NCBI RefSeq assembly: GCF_001598555.1
Contig: NZ_BCZE01000007.1
Span: forward strand, 1-64,000
Direction of reading: 5' to 3'
Origin: Novosphingobium rosa NBRC 15208
Lineage (GTDB): Bacteria; Pseudomonadota; Alphaproteobacteria; Sphingomonadales; Sphingomonadaceae
DNA length: 64,000 nucleotides
Made by a program: the position numbers and the translations under genes. Shown one piece after another: positions 19,945 through 29,140 of the stretch; position 1 is the stretch's first letter; every line of letters begins with the position of its first letter. Below the pieces are notes generated by a model. That model had not been told where the DNA came from and did not search any database. It was given only the letters and a program-made list of their open reading frames with translations.

Positions 19945-20976
19945 ATGACATCCTTTCAGCTCCCTCCCCTGCCGGCGTCCAGCGCCGGGCAGGCGTCGCG
20001 CTTCCCTGCGGGCTCGCTCGCTTTTCCTCATCGCGGATTGCTCGGCATCGCCGGCCTTGCGCCGCATGAGATCCTGTTCCTGCTCGATGAGGCGGAACGC
20101 TGGGTCGAGCTGAACCGCCAGCCCACCAAGCGGGTCGAGGCGCTGCGCGGCCTCACCATCATCAACGCCTTCTTCGAGAACTCGACGCGCACGCTGCTCA
20201 GCTTCGAAATCGCGGGCAAGCGCCTCGGCGCCGATGTGGTGAACATGCATGCCGCCACCAGCAGCGTGAAAAAGGGCGAGACGCTGATCGATACGGCGAT
20301 GACACTCAACGCCATGCGGGCCGACGCCATCGTGATCCGTCATGCTTCCTCGGGCGCGGTGCGGCTGATCGCCGACAAGGTGGACTGCCCGGTGCTGAAT
20401 GCGGGCGATGGCCAGCACGAACACCCCACACAGGCGCTGCTCGATGCGCTGACCATCCGCCAGTCGCTCAACTTCACCGGCGGCGAGGGTTTCGTGGGCC
20501 TGAAAGTGGTGATCTGCGGCGACATCCTGCACAGCCGCGTGGCGCGCTCGAACATTCTGTCGCTCACGGCGCTGGGTGCCGATGTGCGCGTCTGCGCCCC
20601 CCCCGCCCTGATGCCGGAGGGGATCGAGCAGATGCGCGTCACCCCTTATCATGATTTCGACAAGGCGCTTGAGGGCGCGGAAGTGGTGATGATGCTGCGC
20701 CTGCAGAACGAACGCATGACCGGCCAGTTCATCCCCTCGCCCCGCGAATACCGCCACCTTTACGGGCTCAGCCCCGCGCGCCTCGCTAGGGCCCATCCCG
20801 ACGCCGTGGTGATGCACCCCGGCCCGATGAACCGCGGCATCGAGATCGACTCGACCGTGGCCGATCTGCCCGAGCGCAGCCTCATCACCCGTCAGGTCGA
20901 GATGGGCGTCGCCGTCCGCATGGCCGCGCTGGAGATCCTGACAAGACGCGCACGCGGCATGGAGGGCTGGGCATGA
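19945..20976 (+). CDS. pyrB: Aspartate carbamoyltransferase catalytic subunit
   Basis: PyrB condenses carbamoyl phosphate with aspartate in pyrimidine synthesis. The 343-residue protein has the carbamoyl-phosphate motif FFENSTRT near residue 68, the HPTQALLD motif near 156 and [12 protein letters not shown] near 292. ATG 19945 is taken as start; the frame is open upstream but the extension lacks family features. Its stop overlaps the start of the following dihydroorotase-like gene (ATGA), an arrangement known for pyrB-pyrC' (pyrX) pairs, where the second protein is needed for ATCase assembly. Confidence 0.96.
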   Translation: MTSFQLPPLPASSAGQASRFPAGSLAFPHRGLLGIAGLAPHEILFLLDEAERWVELNRQPTKRVEALRGLTIINAFFENSTRTLLSFEIAGKRLGADVVNMHAATSSVKKGETLIDTAMTLNAMRADAIVIRHASSGAVRLIADKVDCPVLNAGDGQHEHPTQALLDALTIRQSLNFTGGEGFVGLKVVICGDILHSRVARSNILSLTALGADVRVCAPPALMPEGIEQMRVTPYHDFDKALEGAEVVMMLRLQNERMTGQFIPSPREYRHLYGLSPARLARAHPDAVVMHPGPMNRGIEIDSTVADLPERSLITRQVEMGVAVRMAALEILTRRARGMEGWA

Positions 20977-22202
20977 AGCACGCTCCCCTCACCATCGTGA
21001 ACGGCCTGCTGGTCACGCCGGGCCAAGCGCCGTTCAAGGGCACCCTGCGCGCCGTCGATGACCGCATTGTCGCCCTGGGCGATGTTGCGGCCGAAATGGG
21101 TGATACCGTGGTTGATGCCAAGGGCGCGCTGGTCACGCCCGGTCTGGTCGATCTGGGCGTCTTCGCCATCGACAAGCCCGCCTTCCATTTCGGCGGCATC
21201 ACCCGCGCCGCGCTGATGCCCGACCAGAGCCCGGTGATCGACCGCCCGTCGAACACCCGCTACGCCGCGCAGAGCGGCAAGCCGGACCTGTGGGTCCATC
21301 CCCTCGCCGCCGCCACACGCGGGCTTGAAGGCAAGGAACTGGCCGAGGTCGCCATGATGCGCGATGCCGGGGCCAAGGCCGTGGCCACGGGCCGCGCGTG
21401 GATCGGCGACTCGGGCGTGATGCTGCGCCTGCTGCGCTATGCCGCGATGCTGGGCATGACGGTCATCACCCATGCCGAGGATGCCGGGATCACCGGCGGC
21501 GCGGTCGCCACCGCAGGCGAGATGGCCACCCGCCTCGGCCTGCCCAGCGCCCCGCGTGAGGCCGAGGCCGTCGCCGTCGCCCGCGATATTGCCCTGGCCG
21601 AAATGGCGGGCGCCGCGCTGCACTTCCGCCAGATCACCACGAAAGCCGCGCTCGATCTGGTGCGTGCGGCCAAGGCGAAGGGTCTGCGCATCACGGCGGG
21701 CGTCACCCCGGCGCATTTCATGCTGTCGGACACAGCTCTGGCCGATTTCCGTACCTTCTGCCGCCTTTCGCCGCCGCTGCGTCAGGAGGATGACCGCAAG
21801 GCCGTGATCGCCGCCATCGGCGACGGCACGATCGACGTGATCGCCTCCGGCCACGATCCGCGCGGCCCCGAAGACAAGCGCCTGCCCTTCGCCGATGCCG
21901 AACCCGGCATGGCCGGCGCGGAAACCCTGCTGCCGCTGACCATGACTCTGGTGCGCGACGGCGTGATCGATATGGCCCGCGCCTTCGAGCTGCTGGCCAC
22001 CAACCCGGCGCGCCTGCTGGGCGTGGATGCGGGCGTGCTGGCGGTGGGCGCTCAGGCGGACATCGCGCTGATCGATGCCGACAAGCCGTGGATTGTCGAT
22101 TCGAACAAGATGGCGGCGGCGGCGGGCAACACGCCTTTTGACCGCCAGCCCGTGCAAGGCCGCGTGCTGGGCCTGTTCAAGGGCGGCGCGCGGGTCGACT
22201 AG
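20973..22202 (+). CDS. Dihydroorotase-like protein lacking metal ligands (PyrC'/PyrX type)
   Basis: The 409-residue protein has the amidohydrolase fold of dihydroorotase ([44 protein letters not shown]). The metal-binding HxH that normally follows GLVDL is Gly62-Val-Phe64, and the catalytic Asp of the usual TDHAPH motif is Gly293 (ASGHDPRG). It is therefore very unlikely to be an active zinc dihydroorotase. By analogy with Pseudomonas PyrC', it probably forms a structural complex with the aspartate carbamoyltransferase encoded just upstream with a 4-bp overlap. The active dihydroorotase should be elsewhere in the genome. Confidence 0.88.
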   Translation: MKHAPLTIVNGLLVTPGQAPFKGTLRAVDDRIVALGDVAAEMGDTVVDAKGALVTPGLVDLGVFAIDKPAFHFGGITRAALMPDQSPVIDRPSNTRYAAQSGKPDLWVHPLAAATRGLEGKELAEVAMMRDAGAKAVATGRAWIGDSGVMLRLLRYAAMLGMTVITHAEDAGITGGAVATAGEMATRLGLPSAPREAEAVAVARDIALAEMAGAALHFRQITTKAALDLVRAAKAKGLRITAGVTPAHFMLSDTALADFRTFCRLSPPLRQEDDRKAVIAAIGDGTIDVIASGHDPRGPEDKRLPFADAEPGMAGAETLLPLTMTLVRDGVIDMARAFELLATNPARLLGVDAGVLAVGAQADIALIDADKPWIVDSNKMAAAAGNTPFDRQPVQGRVLGLFKGGARVD

Positions 22203-22211
22203 ATTGTTGTC

Positions 22212-22257
22212 GCATCGTTTGATGCGAAAAGCCGGTTTCCACCTTTTCGCACGATGC
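22212..22257. repeat. Palindromic intergenic element
   Basis: GCATCGT ... GCGAAAAG-CCGGTTTCCAC-CTTTTCGC-ACGATGC is a nested inverted repeat: an 8-bp inner stem and a 7-bp outer stem separated by TTGAT on one side only. Short palindromes of the type GAAAAGCCGGTTTCCA...TTTTCGC occur repeatedly between genes in many alphaproteobacteria. Part of a similar motif (CTAGGGCATCGTC) appears at 19928. It sits between the dihydroorotase-like gene and its terminator. Confidence 0.65.
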
Positions 22258-22269
22258 TCTGAACGCAAG

Positions 22270-22300
22270 AAAGGGCGCCTTCGCTGGGAAGGCGCCCTTT
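22270..22300. terminator. Bidirectional intrinsic terminator
   Basis: AAAGGGCGCCTT and AAGGCGCCCTTT form a perfect 12-bp stem with a 7-base loop. The stem's own A/T ends supply the U-tract on both strands (CCTTTCCTTT on plus, CTTTCTTGCG on minus). It lies between the convergent pyrimidine operon and the SPOR gene and can serve both. Confidence 0.88.
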
Positions 22301-22322
22301 CCTTTGACGAAATCTGTGATGC

Positions 22323-23744
22323 TTAGCGCTTGTGGCCCGGAGCCGCAGGCGCATTGGCCAGAGCCAGAGCAGGCCCGTTCGCCGACACGCTCTTGCCCGA
22401 CATGGCCATGCACACCCCGCCCGACTTCTTCACGCGGCCACAGGCGCCCTGCGCCGAACCCGAGTCGAAGCCCAGCGCGGCCACGCGCCAGAACTCGCGG
22501 CCATTGACGGTGGCCTTGGTGATGGTGACCTCATGGGCACGCATATCACCGCGCGCCAGCGCCATCTTGCGCGCCTTCTCGGCATTGGCTTCATTGCTGA
22601 AGGCCCCAAGCTGAACCAGATGCGAGCCCGTGGACGAACGCACCACATCGGCCTTGGCATCGGCCTTGGCCACCCGCAGCCTGGCGGGCTGAACCTTCGC
22701 CTTCACCGCACGGGGCTTCGGCGCAGGTGCTTCATAAGCGACACGCGTCGGCACCACGCGAGCAGCAGGCTGAGCCGCCGGAGTCGCGGGAACTTCGGAC
22801 CATGCCATCACGCCGCCCATCGCCGCCCGGCCCGAAGGCTGGGCAGGCGCGGCTTCGGGAGCCGCATCACGAACCGGCTCCACCACCGGCGTCGAAACGA
22901 CCGTGGGAGCAGAAGCAGCACGCACCGGAACCACCGGCGCGCTGACAGCCGCCGTCGCCATGGCAGGCAATTCCTTCTCGGCCACAGGCTGAGCCACCGG
23001 CGCAGCGGCAGGCGCCTTGGCAGCCAGTTGCGCAGCGGGCGCCTCATCACGCAGCGCCAGAGCCGTCGGCAGGCCAGCGTCACCCACCACCGGCGCGCCC
23101 AGCAGCGCGGCAACGCGCTGGCGGGTGGCATCGGGGCGCGCGGTGGCGGCCCATTGCGTCAGGCGCTCATCCAGCTTGTCGGGCGAAAGGTCCATCGCGG
23201 CGACATTGCGCGCCTCGGCCCAGCGGCCATCGAGTGCATAGGCATAGGCCAGATTCTGGCGCAGCTTTTCACTGGCGTCGCCAGCCTGCGCCGCATTGGC
23301 CAGCACATTCACGCCGCCTGCCGAGTCGCCAGCCAACGCCAGCGCCAGACCGTAATCGGCGGCGGGCAGCGTGCCCTGCACCGTCTGCAGCAGGGCCAGC
23401 GCCTCGCGGTTATGCCCCAGCGCCGTCTGTGCCAGAGCGAGACTCAATGTGGTGCGCGGCGAGTTGTCGCCCAGCACCACCGCGTCGCTCAGCACCGTCA
23501 CCGCCGATTCGAACCGTCCGCCGCGCAGATAGGCGCGGCCAAGGGCGGCGCGGGTGGCCGCATCGCGCGGGGCCTTGCGCAGCGCCGATTCGCCGGCGGC
23601 TATGGTCTGGACCGAAGCCCCCGCAGGCGCGGCGCCCTCGGCCATCGTCTGAGCCCCCCCCAGCAGGGCCAGAGCCAGCGCCCCGCCCAGAGGCAGGCCG
23701 CGAAGCAGCGCGAAACGGCGGTTGTGAGCAGGCGTGGACAGCAT
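22323..23744 (-). CDS. Secreted TPR and SPOR-domain protein
   Basis: The 473-residue product has a signal sequence (about residues 8-35, LLRGLPLGGALALALLGGAQ), TPR-like helical repeats with ALGRAYLRGGRFESAV and LALALAGDSAG, a long Ala/Pro/Val-rich linker and a C-terminal SPOR domain (HLVQLGAFSNEANAEKA... GFDSGSAQGACGRVK). SPOR domains bind denuded peptidoglycan at division sites. ATG 23744 with a GGGGAAAG site is preferred over an upstream in-frame start at 23801. It is divergent from another SPOR protein, suggesting shared control of envelope or division functions. Confidence 0.82.
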   Translation of the reverse strand: MLSTPAHNRRFALLRGLPLGGALALALLGGAQTMAEGAAPAGASVQTIAAGESALRKAPRDAATRAALGRAYLRGGRFESAVTVLSDAVVLGDNSPRTTLSLALAQTALGHNREALALLQTVQGTLPAADYGLALALAGDSAGGVNVLANAAQAGDASEKLRQNLAYAYALDGRWAEARNVAAMDLSPDKLDERLTQWAATARPDATRQRVAALLGAPVVGDAGLPTALALRDEAPAAQLAAKAPAAAPVAQPVAEKELPAMATAAVSAPVVPVRAASAPTVVSTPVVEPVRDAAPEAAPAQPSGRAAMGGVMAWSEVPATPAAQPAARVVPTRVAYEAPAPKPRAVKAKVQPARLRVAKADAKADVVRSSTGSHLVQLGAFSNEANAEKARKMALARGDMRAHEVTITKATVNGREFWRVAALGFDSGSAQGACGRVKKSGGVCMAMSGKSVSANGPALALANAPAAPGHKR

Positions 23745-23974
23745 CGGTCTTTCCCCAAGGCATCGGCGTGTCAGCCGGACGCAGGCATTTTTCAGGCGCA
23801 AAGATTGCAGATCGTTCCTAACGAACCCTTAAAAGGCACTAGGGCATCCTCGAAAGCGCCCCGAAATCCGCATGAACACAAGGACTGTAACAAGTTTTTG
23901 TTTACCACATTTGCTTATGCGCAGAGGCCGAACATGGCCGAGCGTGATCGCTGGCCACACGGAAGGGAACCAAG

Positions 23975-25186
23975 ATGATTCGCATCCATGCGCGCCGCAA
24001 CGCGTCGGCCCTGAAAAGCGCCGCCCTGCTGGGCGCGCTGGCCGCCTGCGGCCTGCTGGCCCAGACCGCCCAGGCCGACGCCAAGGCCGGTGTCGACGCC
24101 TGGAGCCGCGCCGAAGCCGCCAGCGCCGCCGGCAACAAGGTGGCCGCCCAGCGCGAATATGCCGCCGCCATCCACGAATGGCAGGCCGACGCTGACAAGG
24201 GCGATCCCGATGCCCAGTTCAACCTGGGCCAGGCCTACAAATGGGGCAAGGGCGTCCCTCAGGATCTGACCCGCGCCGAAGTCCTCTTCGCCAAGGCCGC
24301 CGCCAAGGGCCACACGCAGGCCGCCGACAATTACGGCCTGCTGCTGTTCCAGCGCGGCCAGCACGCGCAGGCCATGCCCTATCTGCAGGCCGCCGCCGAC
24401 CGTGGCGAGAAGGGCGCGCTCTATCTGCTGGGCATCGCCCATTTCAACGGCGAGAACGTCCCCAAGGACTGGGTGCGCGCCTATGCGCTGGAAACCATCG
24501 CCAATCAGCCCGTCGACGGCCAGCCTCCGCTGCCGCAGGCCCGCGCGGCGCTGGCGCAGATGGACAAGTTCATCTCCATGGAAGACCGCCAGCGCGGCGC
24601 GTCCCTCGCCAGCGAACTGAGCACCCAGATCGAGGCCAACCGCCAGCGCCAGTTCGCCAGCAACGATCTGGGCAATACGGTGACCCCGCCGCCCGCCGGA
24701 GCCAGCGCCCCTGCCCCGGCTCCCGTCGAGACGCCGCATGCCGCCGCGCCTTCGCCCGCGCCAGTCGTCAAGGCGCCGTCGCCGCCCAAGGACAAACCGA
24801 CGCCCAAGCCCGCGCCCAGGCCGACTGCGCCCAGCGAGACGCCAAACCCGGCTGCGACCCATACCCCGCCCGCACCCAAGACTGCGGCGACCAAACCCGT
24901 GCCCGACGCGCCGAAGCCTGCCCCGGCCAAGCCCGCTCCCGCCAAGCCGGTGCCTGTCAGCGGGAACTGGAAGATCCAGCTCGGCGCCTTCGGCGTGCCC
25001 GCCAATGTCGATGCGCAATGGGCCAAGGCCAGCCGCCTGCCCGAAGTCGCCGGGCATCCCCGCCAAAACGTGCCCACCGGCAAGGTGACCCGTCTGATGG
25101 CCGGCGGTTACTCGGAAGAAAGCGCCAAGGCTGCCTGCCGCAAGCTGGTGGCCGCCGGGATCACCTGCATTCCGGCCCAGAATTGA
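23975..25186 (+). CDS. Sel1-repeat and SPOR-domain periplasmic protein
   Basis: The 403-residue product has a signal peptide (to about residue 35, QTAQA), Sel1-like repeats such as GDPDAQFNLGQAYKWGKGVPQD and GALYLLGIAHFNGENVPKDW, a Pro/Ala/Lys-rich spacer (about 235-325) and a C-terminal SPOR domain beginning NWKIQLGAFG. This domain order matches peptidoglycan-binding envelope proteins linked to cell division. The 230-bp gap to the divergent SPOR gene holds both promoters. A perfect 15-bp hairpin follows 22 bp after its stop. Confidence 0.85.
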   Translation: MIRIHARRNASALKSAALLGALAACGLLAQTAQADAKAGVDAWSRAEAASAAGNKVAAQREYAAAIHEWQADADKGDPDAQFNLGQAYKWGKGVPQDLTRAEVLFAKAAAKGHTQAADNYGLLLFQRGQHAQAMPYLQAAADRGEKGALYLLGIAHFNGENVPKDWVRAYALETIANQPVDGQPPLPQARAALAQMDKFISMEDRQRGASLASELSTQIEANRQRQFASNDLGNTVTPPPAGASAPAPAPVETPHAAAPSPAPVVKAPSPPKDKPTPKPAPRPTAPSETPNPAATHTPPAPKTAATKPVPDAPKPAPAKPAPAKPVPVSGNWKIQLGAFGVPANVDAQWAKASRLPEVAGHPRQNVPTGKVTRLMAGGYSEESAKAACRKLVAAGITCIPAQN

Positions 25187-25207
25187 AGTCCTGCAATTTT
25201 AAAAAAA

Positions 25208-25350
25208 CGGGAGTGCGAGGGCCTTACGCCCTCGCACTCCCGTGAATGATCAGCTCTGGCGCTTTGGATTCGGCCTTGTGTCAGGCTTGCCGTGCCTCAG
25301 GCTTTGCGTGGATCGTTTCATCGTTCGGCCCTATGGTGAGGGCGATGGAA
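25208..25350. repeat. Dispersed intergenic repeat, copy 3 (partial), with 15-bp hairpin
   Basis: CGGGAGTGCGAGGGC-CTTAC-GCCCTCGCACTCCCG (25208-25242) is a perfect 15-bp stem, preceded on the plus strand by seven A, so it reads as a terminator on the minus strand too. The following CTCTGGCGCTTTGGATTCGGCC resembles the inner end of copies 1 and 4. The opposite end is not preserved, so this is a truncated copy between the Sel1/SPOR gene and the SPFH gene. Confidence 0.75.
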
Positions 25351-25384
25351 TGCTGTCGTTTTCACAAGGTGAGAGGCTCAAGAC

Positions 25385-26293
25385 ATGGGTACGGTCCTAT
25401 CGACGTTTGGCATGCTGCTGCTCATCTTCGCGGTCATCACCGCGCTTGGCAGTTTCTACACGGTGCAGACCGCCGAAGTCGCCATCGTCACCCGTTTTGG
25501 CCAGTTCCTGCGCAGCGCCGGTCCCGGCCTGGGCTGGAAGGTGCCCTTCATCGACAAGGTGCAGGGCCGCGTCAGCCTGCGTGTCGAGCAGATCGCCCTC
25601 ACCATGGAAACCAAGACGCGCGACAACGTCTTCATCAGCATCCCGATCTCCGTGCAGGCCCGCGTGCGGCCCGAGCGCGTGTTCGAGGCCTATTACAGCC
25701 TCTCGGACCCCAACGCCCAGATTCAGGCCTATGTCGAGCAGGTGGTGCTGGGCCATGTGCCGGGCATGTCGCTCGACGAGGTCTTCGCCAACCAGTCGAG
25801 CATCGCGCTGGCGGTGAAGAAGGAACTCGACACCGACATGGCCGCCTTCGGCTATGAGATCGTCAACGTGCTGGTCACCGACATCGTGCCCGACGCCAAG
25901 GTCAAATCGGCGATGAACGACATCAACGCCGCCCAGCGCGAGCAGGTGGCCGCCAATGCGCGCGGCGAGGCCGAGAAGATTCTGGTGGTCAAAAAGGCCG
26001 AGGCGGAAGCCGAGAGCAAGGCGCTGCAGGGTCAGGGCATCGCCAACCAGCGCAAGGCCATCATCGAGGGGCTCAGCACCTCCATCGAGGGCTTCCAGAA
26101 GGCTCTGGGCGAAGCCACCGCGCGCGACGCCATGCAGATGGTGCTGGTGACGCAATATTTCGACACGCTGAAATCCATCGGTGAGACGGGCAAGGCCAAC
26201 ACGCTGTTTGTCTCGCATACGCCCGGCGCGGTGCAGGCGATCTCGGATCAGATCATGGAGTCGATGATCGCGGCGGAAGGCGTTCAGAAGTAA
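25385..26293 (+). CDS. SPFH/Band 7 membrane protein (HIR-like)
   Basis: The 302-residue protein has one N-terminal membrane segment (about residues 4-24), then an SPFH domain (VQTAEVAIVTRFGQFLR... GLGWKVPFIDKV), and a coiled-coil region rich in Ala/Glu/Lys (about 185-225). It resembles stomatin/prohibitin relatives and the hypersensitive-induced-reaction type of plants, which form membrane microdomain oligomers. Its role is not known from context; the usual NfeD protease partner is not adjacent. Repeat copies flank it on both sides. Confidence 0.85.
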   Translation: MGTVLSTFGMLLLIFAVITALGSFYTVQTAEVAIVTRFGQFLRSAGPGLGWKVPFIDKVQGRVSLRVEQIALTMETKTRDNVFISIPISVQARVRPERVFEAYYSLSDPNAQIQAYVEQVVLGHVPGMSLDEVFANQSSIALAVKKELDTDMAAFGYEIVNVLVTDIVPDAKVKSAMNDINAAQREQVAANARGEAEKILVVKKAEAEAESKALQGQGIANQRKAIIEGLSTSIEGFQKALGEATARDAMQMVLVTQYFDTLKSIGETGKANTLFVSHTPGAVQAISDQIMESMIAAEGVQK

Positions 26294-26310
26294 GAATTGC
26301 AGGAAGGTGA

Positions 26311-26543
26311 AATGCGAGGGGATTATCCCCTCGCGCTCCCGTTACTGTCCGCGTTGCGTCAAAGGTTCGGCCTTGCGCTCAGCTTGCCGCGCCGCAGGCA
26401 TCAATCGCTCACATCGCCTGTCGTTCAAAGGATCACTGCCTGCGGCGCCACAGCTGGAGAGCCCGGGCGCCACAATGCTGCCCCCCTGCCCGTGCGTCGG
26501 AAGACGTCATGGGAGCGCGAGGGGGTAACCCCCTCGCTTTTTC
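26311..26543. repeat. Dispersed hairpin-ended intergenic repeat, copy 4 (complete)
   Basis: Both terminal hairpins are intact: GCGAGGGG-ATTAT-CCCCTCGC (26314-26334) and GCGAGGGGG-TAA-CCCCCTCGC (26517-26537), the second followed by TTTTT. The core carries CGCCGCAGGC, CTGCCTGCGGCGC and CGTCGGAAGACGTCATGGGAGC. It aligns along its length with the reverse complement of copy 5 at 29.1 kb. It lies in the convergent gap between the SPFH gene and der and probably terminates both. Confidence 0.88.
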
Positions 26544-26549
26544 CTTAAC

Positions 26550-27938
26550 TTACTTCTTATCCGCGAACGGATTCTTGGGCATGCGCAACGTCAAACGCAC
26601 CGGCACGGCATCGAAGCCCAGCTCCCGCCGGATGCCATTGATCAGATAGCGCTGATAGCTCATCGGCAGATCGTCCAGACGCGTGCCGAACAGGATGAAG
26701 CCCGGCGGACGGGTCTTGGCCTGCGTGATGTAGCGCAGCTTGATACGCTTGCCGCCCGGCGCCGGAGGCGGATTCGACGCCAGCGCCTTGTCGAACCAGC
26801 GGTTGAGCAGCGCGGTGGGCACGCGCTTCGACCAGGCCGCGCGCAGCTCGAAAGCGGCGGTCAACAGCGTGTCGAGGCCCTTGCCGGTACGGGCGGACAC
26901 CGTGATCAGCGGCAGACCCTTCACCTGCGCCAAACCATCGTCCAGCGCGCCGCGAATGCCGTTGAACAGCGCCGAGGCATCCTCTGCAATGTCCCATTTG
27001 TTGATGGCGATCATCAACGCGCGGCCTTCCTCCAGCACCATGGAGGCGATCTTGAGATCCTGATGCTCCAGCCCGCGCGTGGCGTCGAGCAGCAGCACGA
27101 CGACCTCGGCGAAATCGATGGCGCGGCGCGCATCGGCGACCGAGAGGCGTTCCAGCTTCTCGACCACATTGGCCTTCTTGCGCATGCCCGCCGTATCGAT
27201 CAGCCGCACCGGACGGGCCTCGCCGCTGGCCGGATCGGTCCATTCCCAGTCGATGGAGATCGAGTCGCGGGTGATGCCGGCCTCGGGTCCTGTCAGCAGG
27301 CGGTCGTCCTTCAGGATCGAGTTGATCAGTGTGGACTTGCCCGCATTGGGGCGCCCCACGATCGCCAGCTTCAGAGGCGCGCGGTTGAGCGCTTCCTCAT
27401 CCTCGGGATCGATCTCGTCCTCTTCGTCGTATTCCTCGCCCTCGCGCTCAATATGCGGCAGCAGGGCGGTGAAGAGGTCGGCCATGCCCTCGCCATGTTC
27501 GGCGCTGATCGCCAGCGGCTCGCCCATGCCCAGCGCGAAGGCTTCATAGAAGCCGCCATCGCCGCTGCGGCCTTCCGCCTTGTTGGCCACCAGAATCACC
27601 GGCACGGTCTGCTCGCGCAGCCAGCGGGCGATTTCCTCGTCCAGCGGGGTCAGGCCCGCGCGCGCATCGATGCAGAACAGCGCGACATCGGCGCCCACCA
27701 GCGCGGCCTCGGTCTGGGCGCGCATGCGGCCCGGCAGGGTATGCGCATCCTCATCTTCCCAACCGGCGGTGTCCACGATGGTGAACTCCAGCCCCAGTAG
27801 ATTTGCTTCCCCGAAGCGGCGGTCACGCGTGACGCCCGGCTGATCGTCGACCAGCGCCAGCTTCTTGCCGACGAGCCGGTTGAACAGCGTGGACTTGCCC
27901 ACATTGGGCCGACCGATGATGATAACTTGAGGCAGCAT
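26550..27938 (-). CDS. der: Ribosome biogenesis GTPase Der (EngA)
   Basis: Der is the tandem-domain GTPase needed for maturation of the 50S subunit. The 462-residue protein has two G domains: GRPNVGKST near residue 8 with DTAGW, and GRPNAGKST near 192 with DTAGMRKK. A C-terminal KH-like domain ends in LRMPKNPF. An acidic linker (EYDEEDEIDPEDEE) joins the two G domains. ATG 27938 (MLPQVIIIGRP) fits the family start; upstream in-frame codons lack homology. In enterobacteria der follows bamB, but here it stands alone. Confidence 0.96.
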   Translation of the reverse strand: MLPQVIIIGRPNVGKSTLFNRLVGKKLALVDDQPGVTRDRRFGEANLLGLEFTIVDTAGWEDEDAHTLPGRMRAQTEAALVGADVALFCIDARAGLTPLDEEIARWLREQTVPVILVANKAEGRSGDGGFYEAFALGMGEPLAISAEHGEGMADLFTALLPHIEREGEEYDEEDEIDPEDEEALNRAPLKLAIVGRPNAGKSTLINSILKDDRLLTGPEAGITRDSISIDWEWTDPASGEARPVRLIDTAGMRKKANVVEKLERLSVADARRAIDFAEVVVLLLDATRGLEHQDLKIASMVLEEGRALMIAINKWDIAEDASALFNGIRGALDDGLAQVKGLPLITVSARTGKGLDTLLTAAFELRAAWSKRVPTALLNRWFDKALASNPPPAPGGKRIKLRYITQAKTRPPGFILFGTRLDDLPMSYQRYLINGIRRELGFDAVPVRLTLRMPKNPFADKK

Positions 27939-28237
27939 GATGGTGATGATCCAGAAGGCAAGCATTTGCCGGGTCAGCATATTTTTGCCGGGCAAGCATG
28001 GCAAAGCCCAGTGCTTTTGCCCTTGCCCCGGCATCTGTCGCTGCACACGGGAAGCGACGCCCCTTGCCTCCCCCCCGCCCGAAAAGCAAGAAAAACCGCG
28101 ATTCGCCGCCTGTGCGGCGCCAGCCCGTGCCAAAAATCGACACAACCGTGATCGCCCAAAGCGTTCAGTCTGGTTGAGGCCTTGGTAACCATATCGGGCG
28201 ACCAGGCCCTAAGAGTCGGCAAGTTATTGCCGCACCT
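27939..28237. promoter_or_regulatory. Divergent intergenic region between der and the CHAP gene
   Basis: About 300 bp without a convincing gene. It must hold the promoters of der (leftward) and of the CHAP-domain gene (rightward). I see the inexact repeat TTGCCGGG(T/C)...AGCAT near 27966-28000 but no clear -35/-10 pair or operator. Confidence 0.4.
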
Positions 28238-29119
28238 ATGACGGGACAGATTCTTCTTGGGGCACGCGCTGCGGGGCAGTTGCGCGCAAGACCTGTGTTT
28301 TGCGCATCGGCTTTGCGGGCGGCAGCTTTTTGCACGGCAATATCTTGCCTTGCGGCTCTGGCGCCCGAGCGGGCACAGGCGCGCGGCGCAATCCAGTTCG
28401 TGGACGTGACCAGCAGCCGCAGCGCCGCCTATCGGGTGACAGGCGTGACCAGCGTCAACAACTACCGCATCGGCGTGAGCAGCCCCACCAACCTGCTGCC
28501 GGAAGCCAGCACGCCCGCGCGCACCACGCGTTATGGCTATGCCGCGCCCACCCGCAGAAAGGCCGCCCCAGCCTATGCCGCGAGTCATCTGAAGCAACCG
28601 GGGGCGCCAAGGCTGGCCGTCTCAGCCGCCGACGAAGTCCTGCCCGGCTATCTGCAATGCGTGCCCTATGCGCGCCAGGCCTCGGGCATCCAGCTTTTTG
28701 GCGATGCGCGCACATGGTGGGGTCAGGCCGCCGGGCGCTACAGCCGGGGCAACACGCCGCGCGTGGGCGCGGTGATGGCCTTCCGCCCGCATGGGAAGAT
28801 GGTGCTGGGCCATGTCGCCATGGTCAGCCGGGTGGTCGATTCGCGCCGCGTGCTGCTGCGCCATGCCAACTGGTCGCCGATCAACGGACGGCGCGGTCAG
28901 GTCGAGCGCGACGTGATGGCCGTGGACGTCTCCCCCGCCGGAGACTGGAGCGCGGTGCGCGTGTGGTTCGATCCCATTCAGGGGCTGGGCAGCACGCATT
29001 GGCCGGTCTCGGGCTTTATCTATCCGCGTGGAGCCACAGTGCCGGTGCATGGGCTGGCCGCCAGCCGCTGGACGAGCGACCCGATCGGGGCGATTATCGC
29101 GGCGTTTTCCCGGCGTTAA
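28238..29119 (+). CDS. Secreted CHAP-domain amidase-like protein
   Basis: The 293-residue product has an N-terminal hydrophobic export region (about 20-48, ending RAQARG) and a C-terminal CHAP domain of the kind that cleaves peptidoglycan peptides or amides. The catalytic Cys is in YLQCVPYARQASG (near residue 142) and the His in GHVAMVSRVV (near 200), followed by VLLRHANW. The Ala/Arg-rich middle is probably a linker. ATG 28238 is used, but later starts are possible given the long pre-signal segment. It converges with the DUF3297 gene. Confidence 0.8.
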   Translation: MTGQILLGARAAGQLRARPVFCASALRAAAFCTAISCLAALAPERAQARGAIQFVDVTSSRSAAYRVTGVTSVNNYRIGVSSPTNLLPEASTPARTTRYGYAAPTRRKAAPAYAASHLKQPGAPRLAVSAADEVLPGYLQCVPYARQASGIQLFGDARTWWGQAAGRYSRGNTPRVGAVMAFRPHGKMVLGHVAMVSRVVDSRRVLLRHANWSPINGRRGQVERDVMAVDVSPAGDWSAVRVWFDPIQGLGSTHWPVSGFIYPRGATVPVHGLAASRWTSDPIGAIIAAFSRR

Positions 29120-29140
29120 TTCCAAGTTGGAAGAAGATGA

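Noticed and set aside
19786..20817. N-terminal extension of the sppA frame over the divergent pyrB gene
   Set aside because: The frame is open but antisense to the clear pyrB gene; SppA homology and the membrane anchor begin at 19785.
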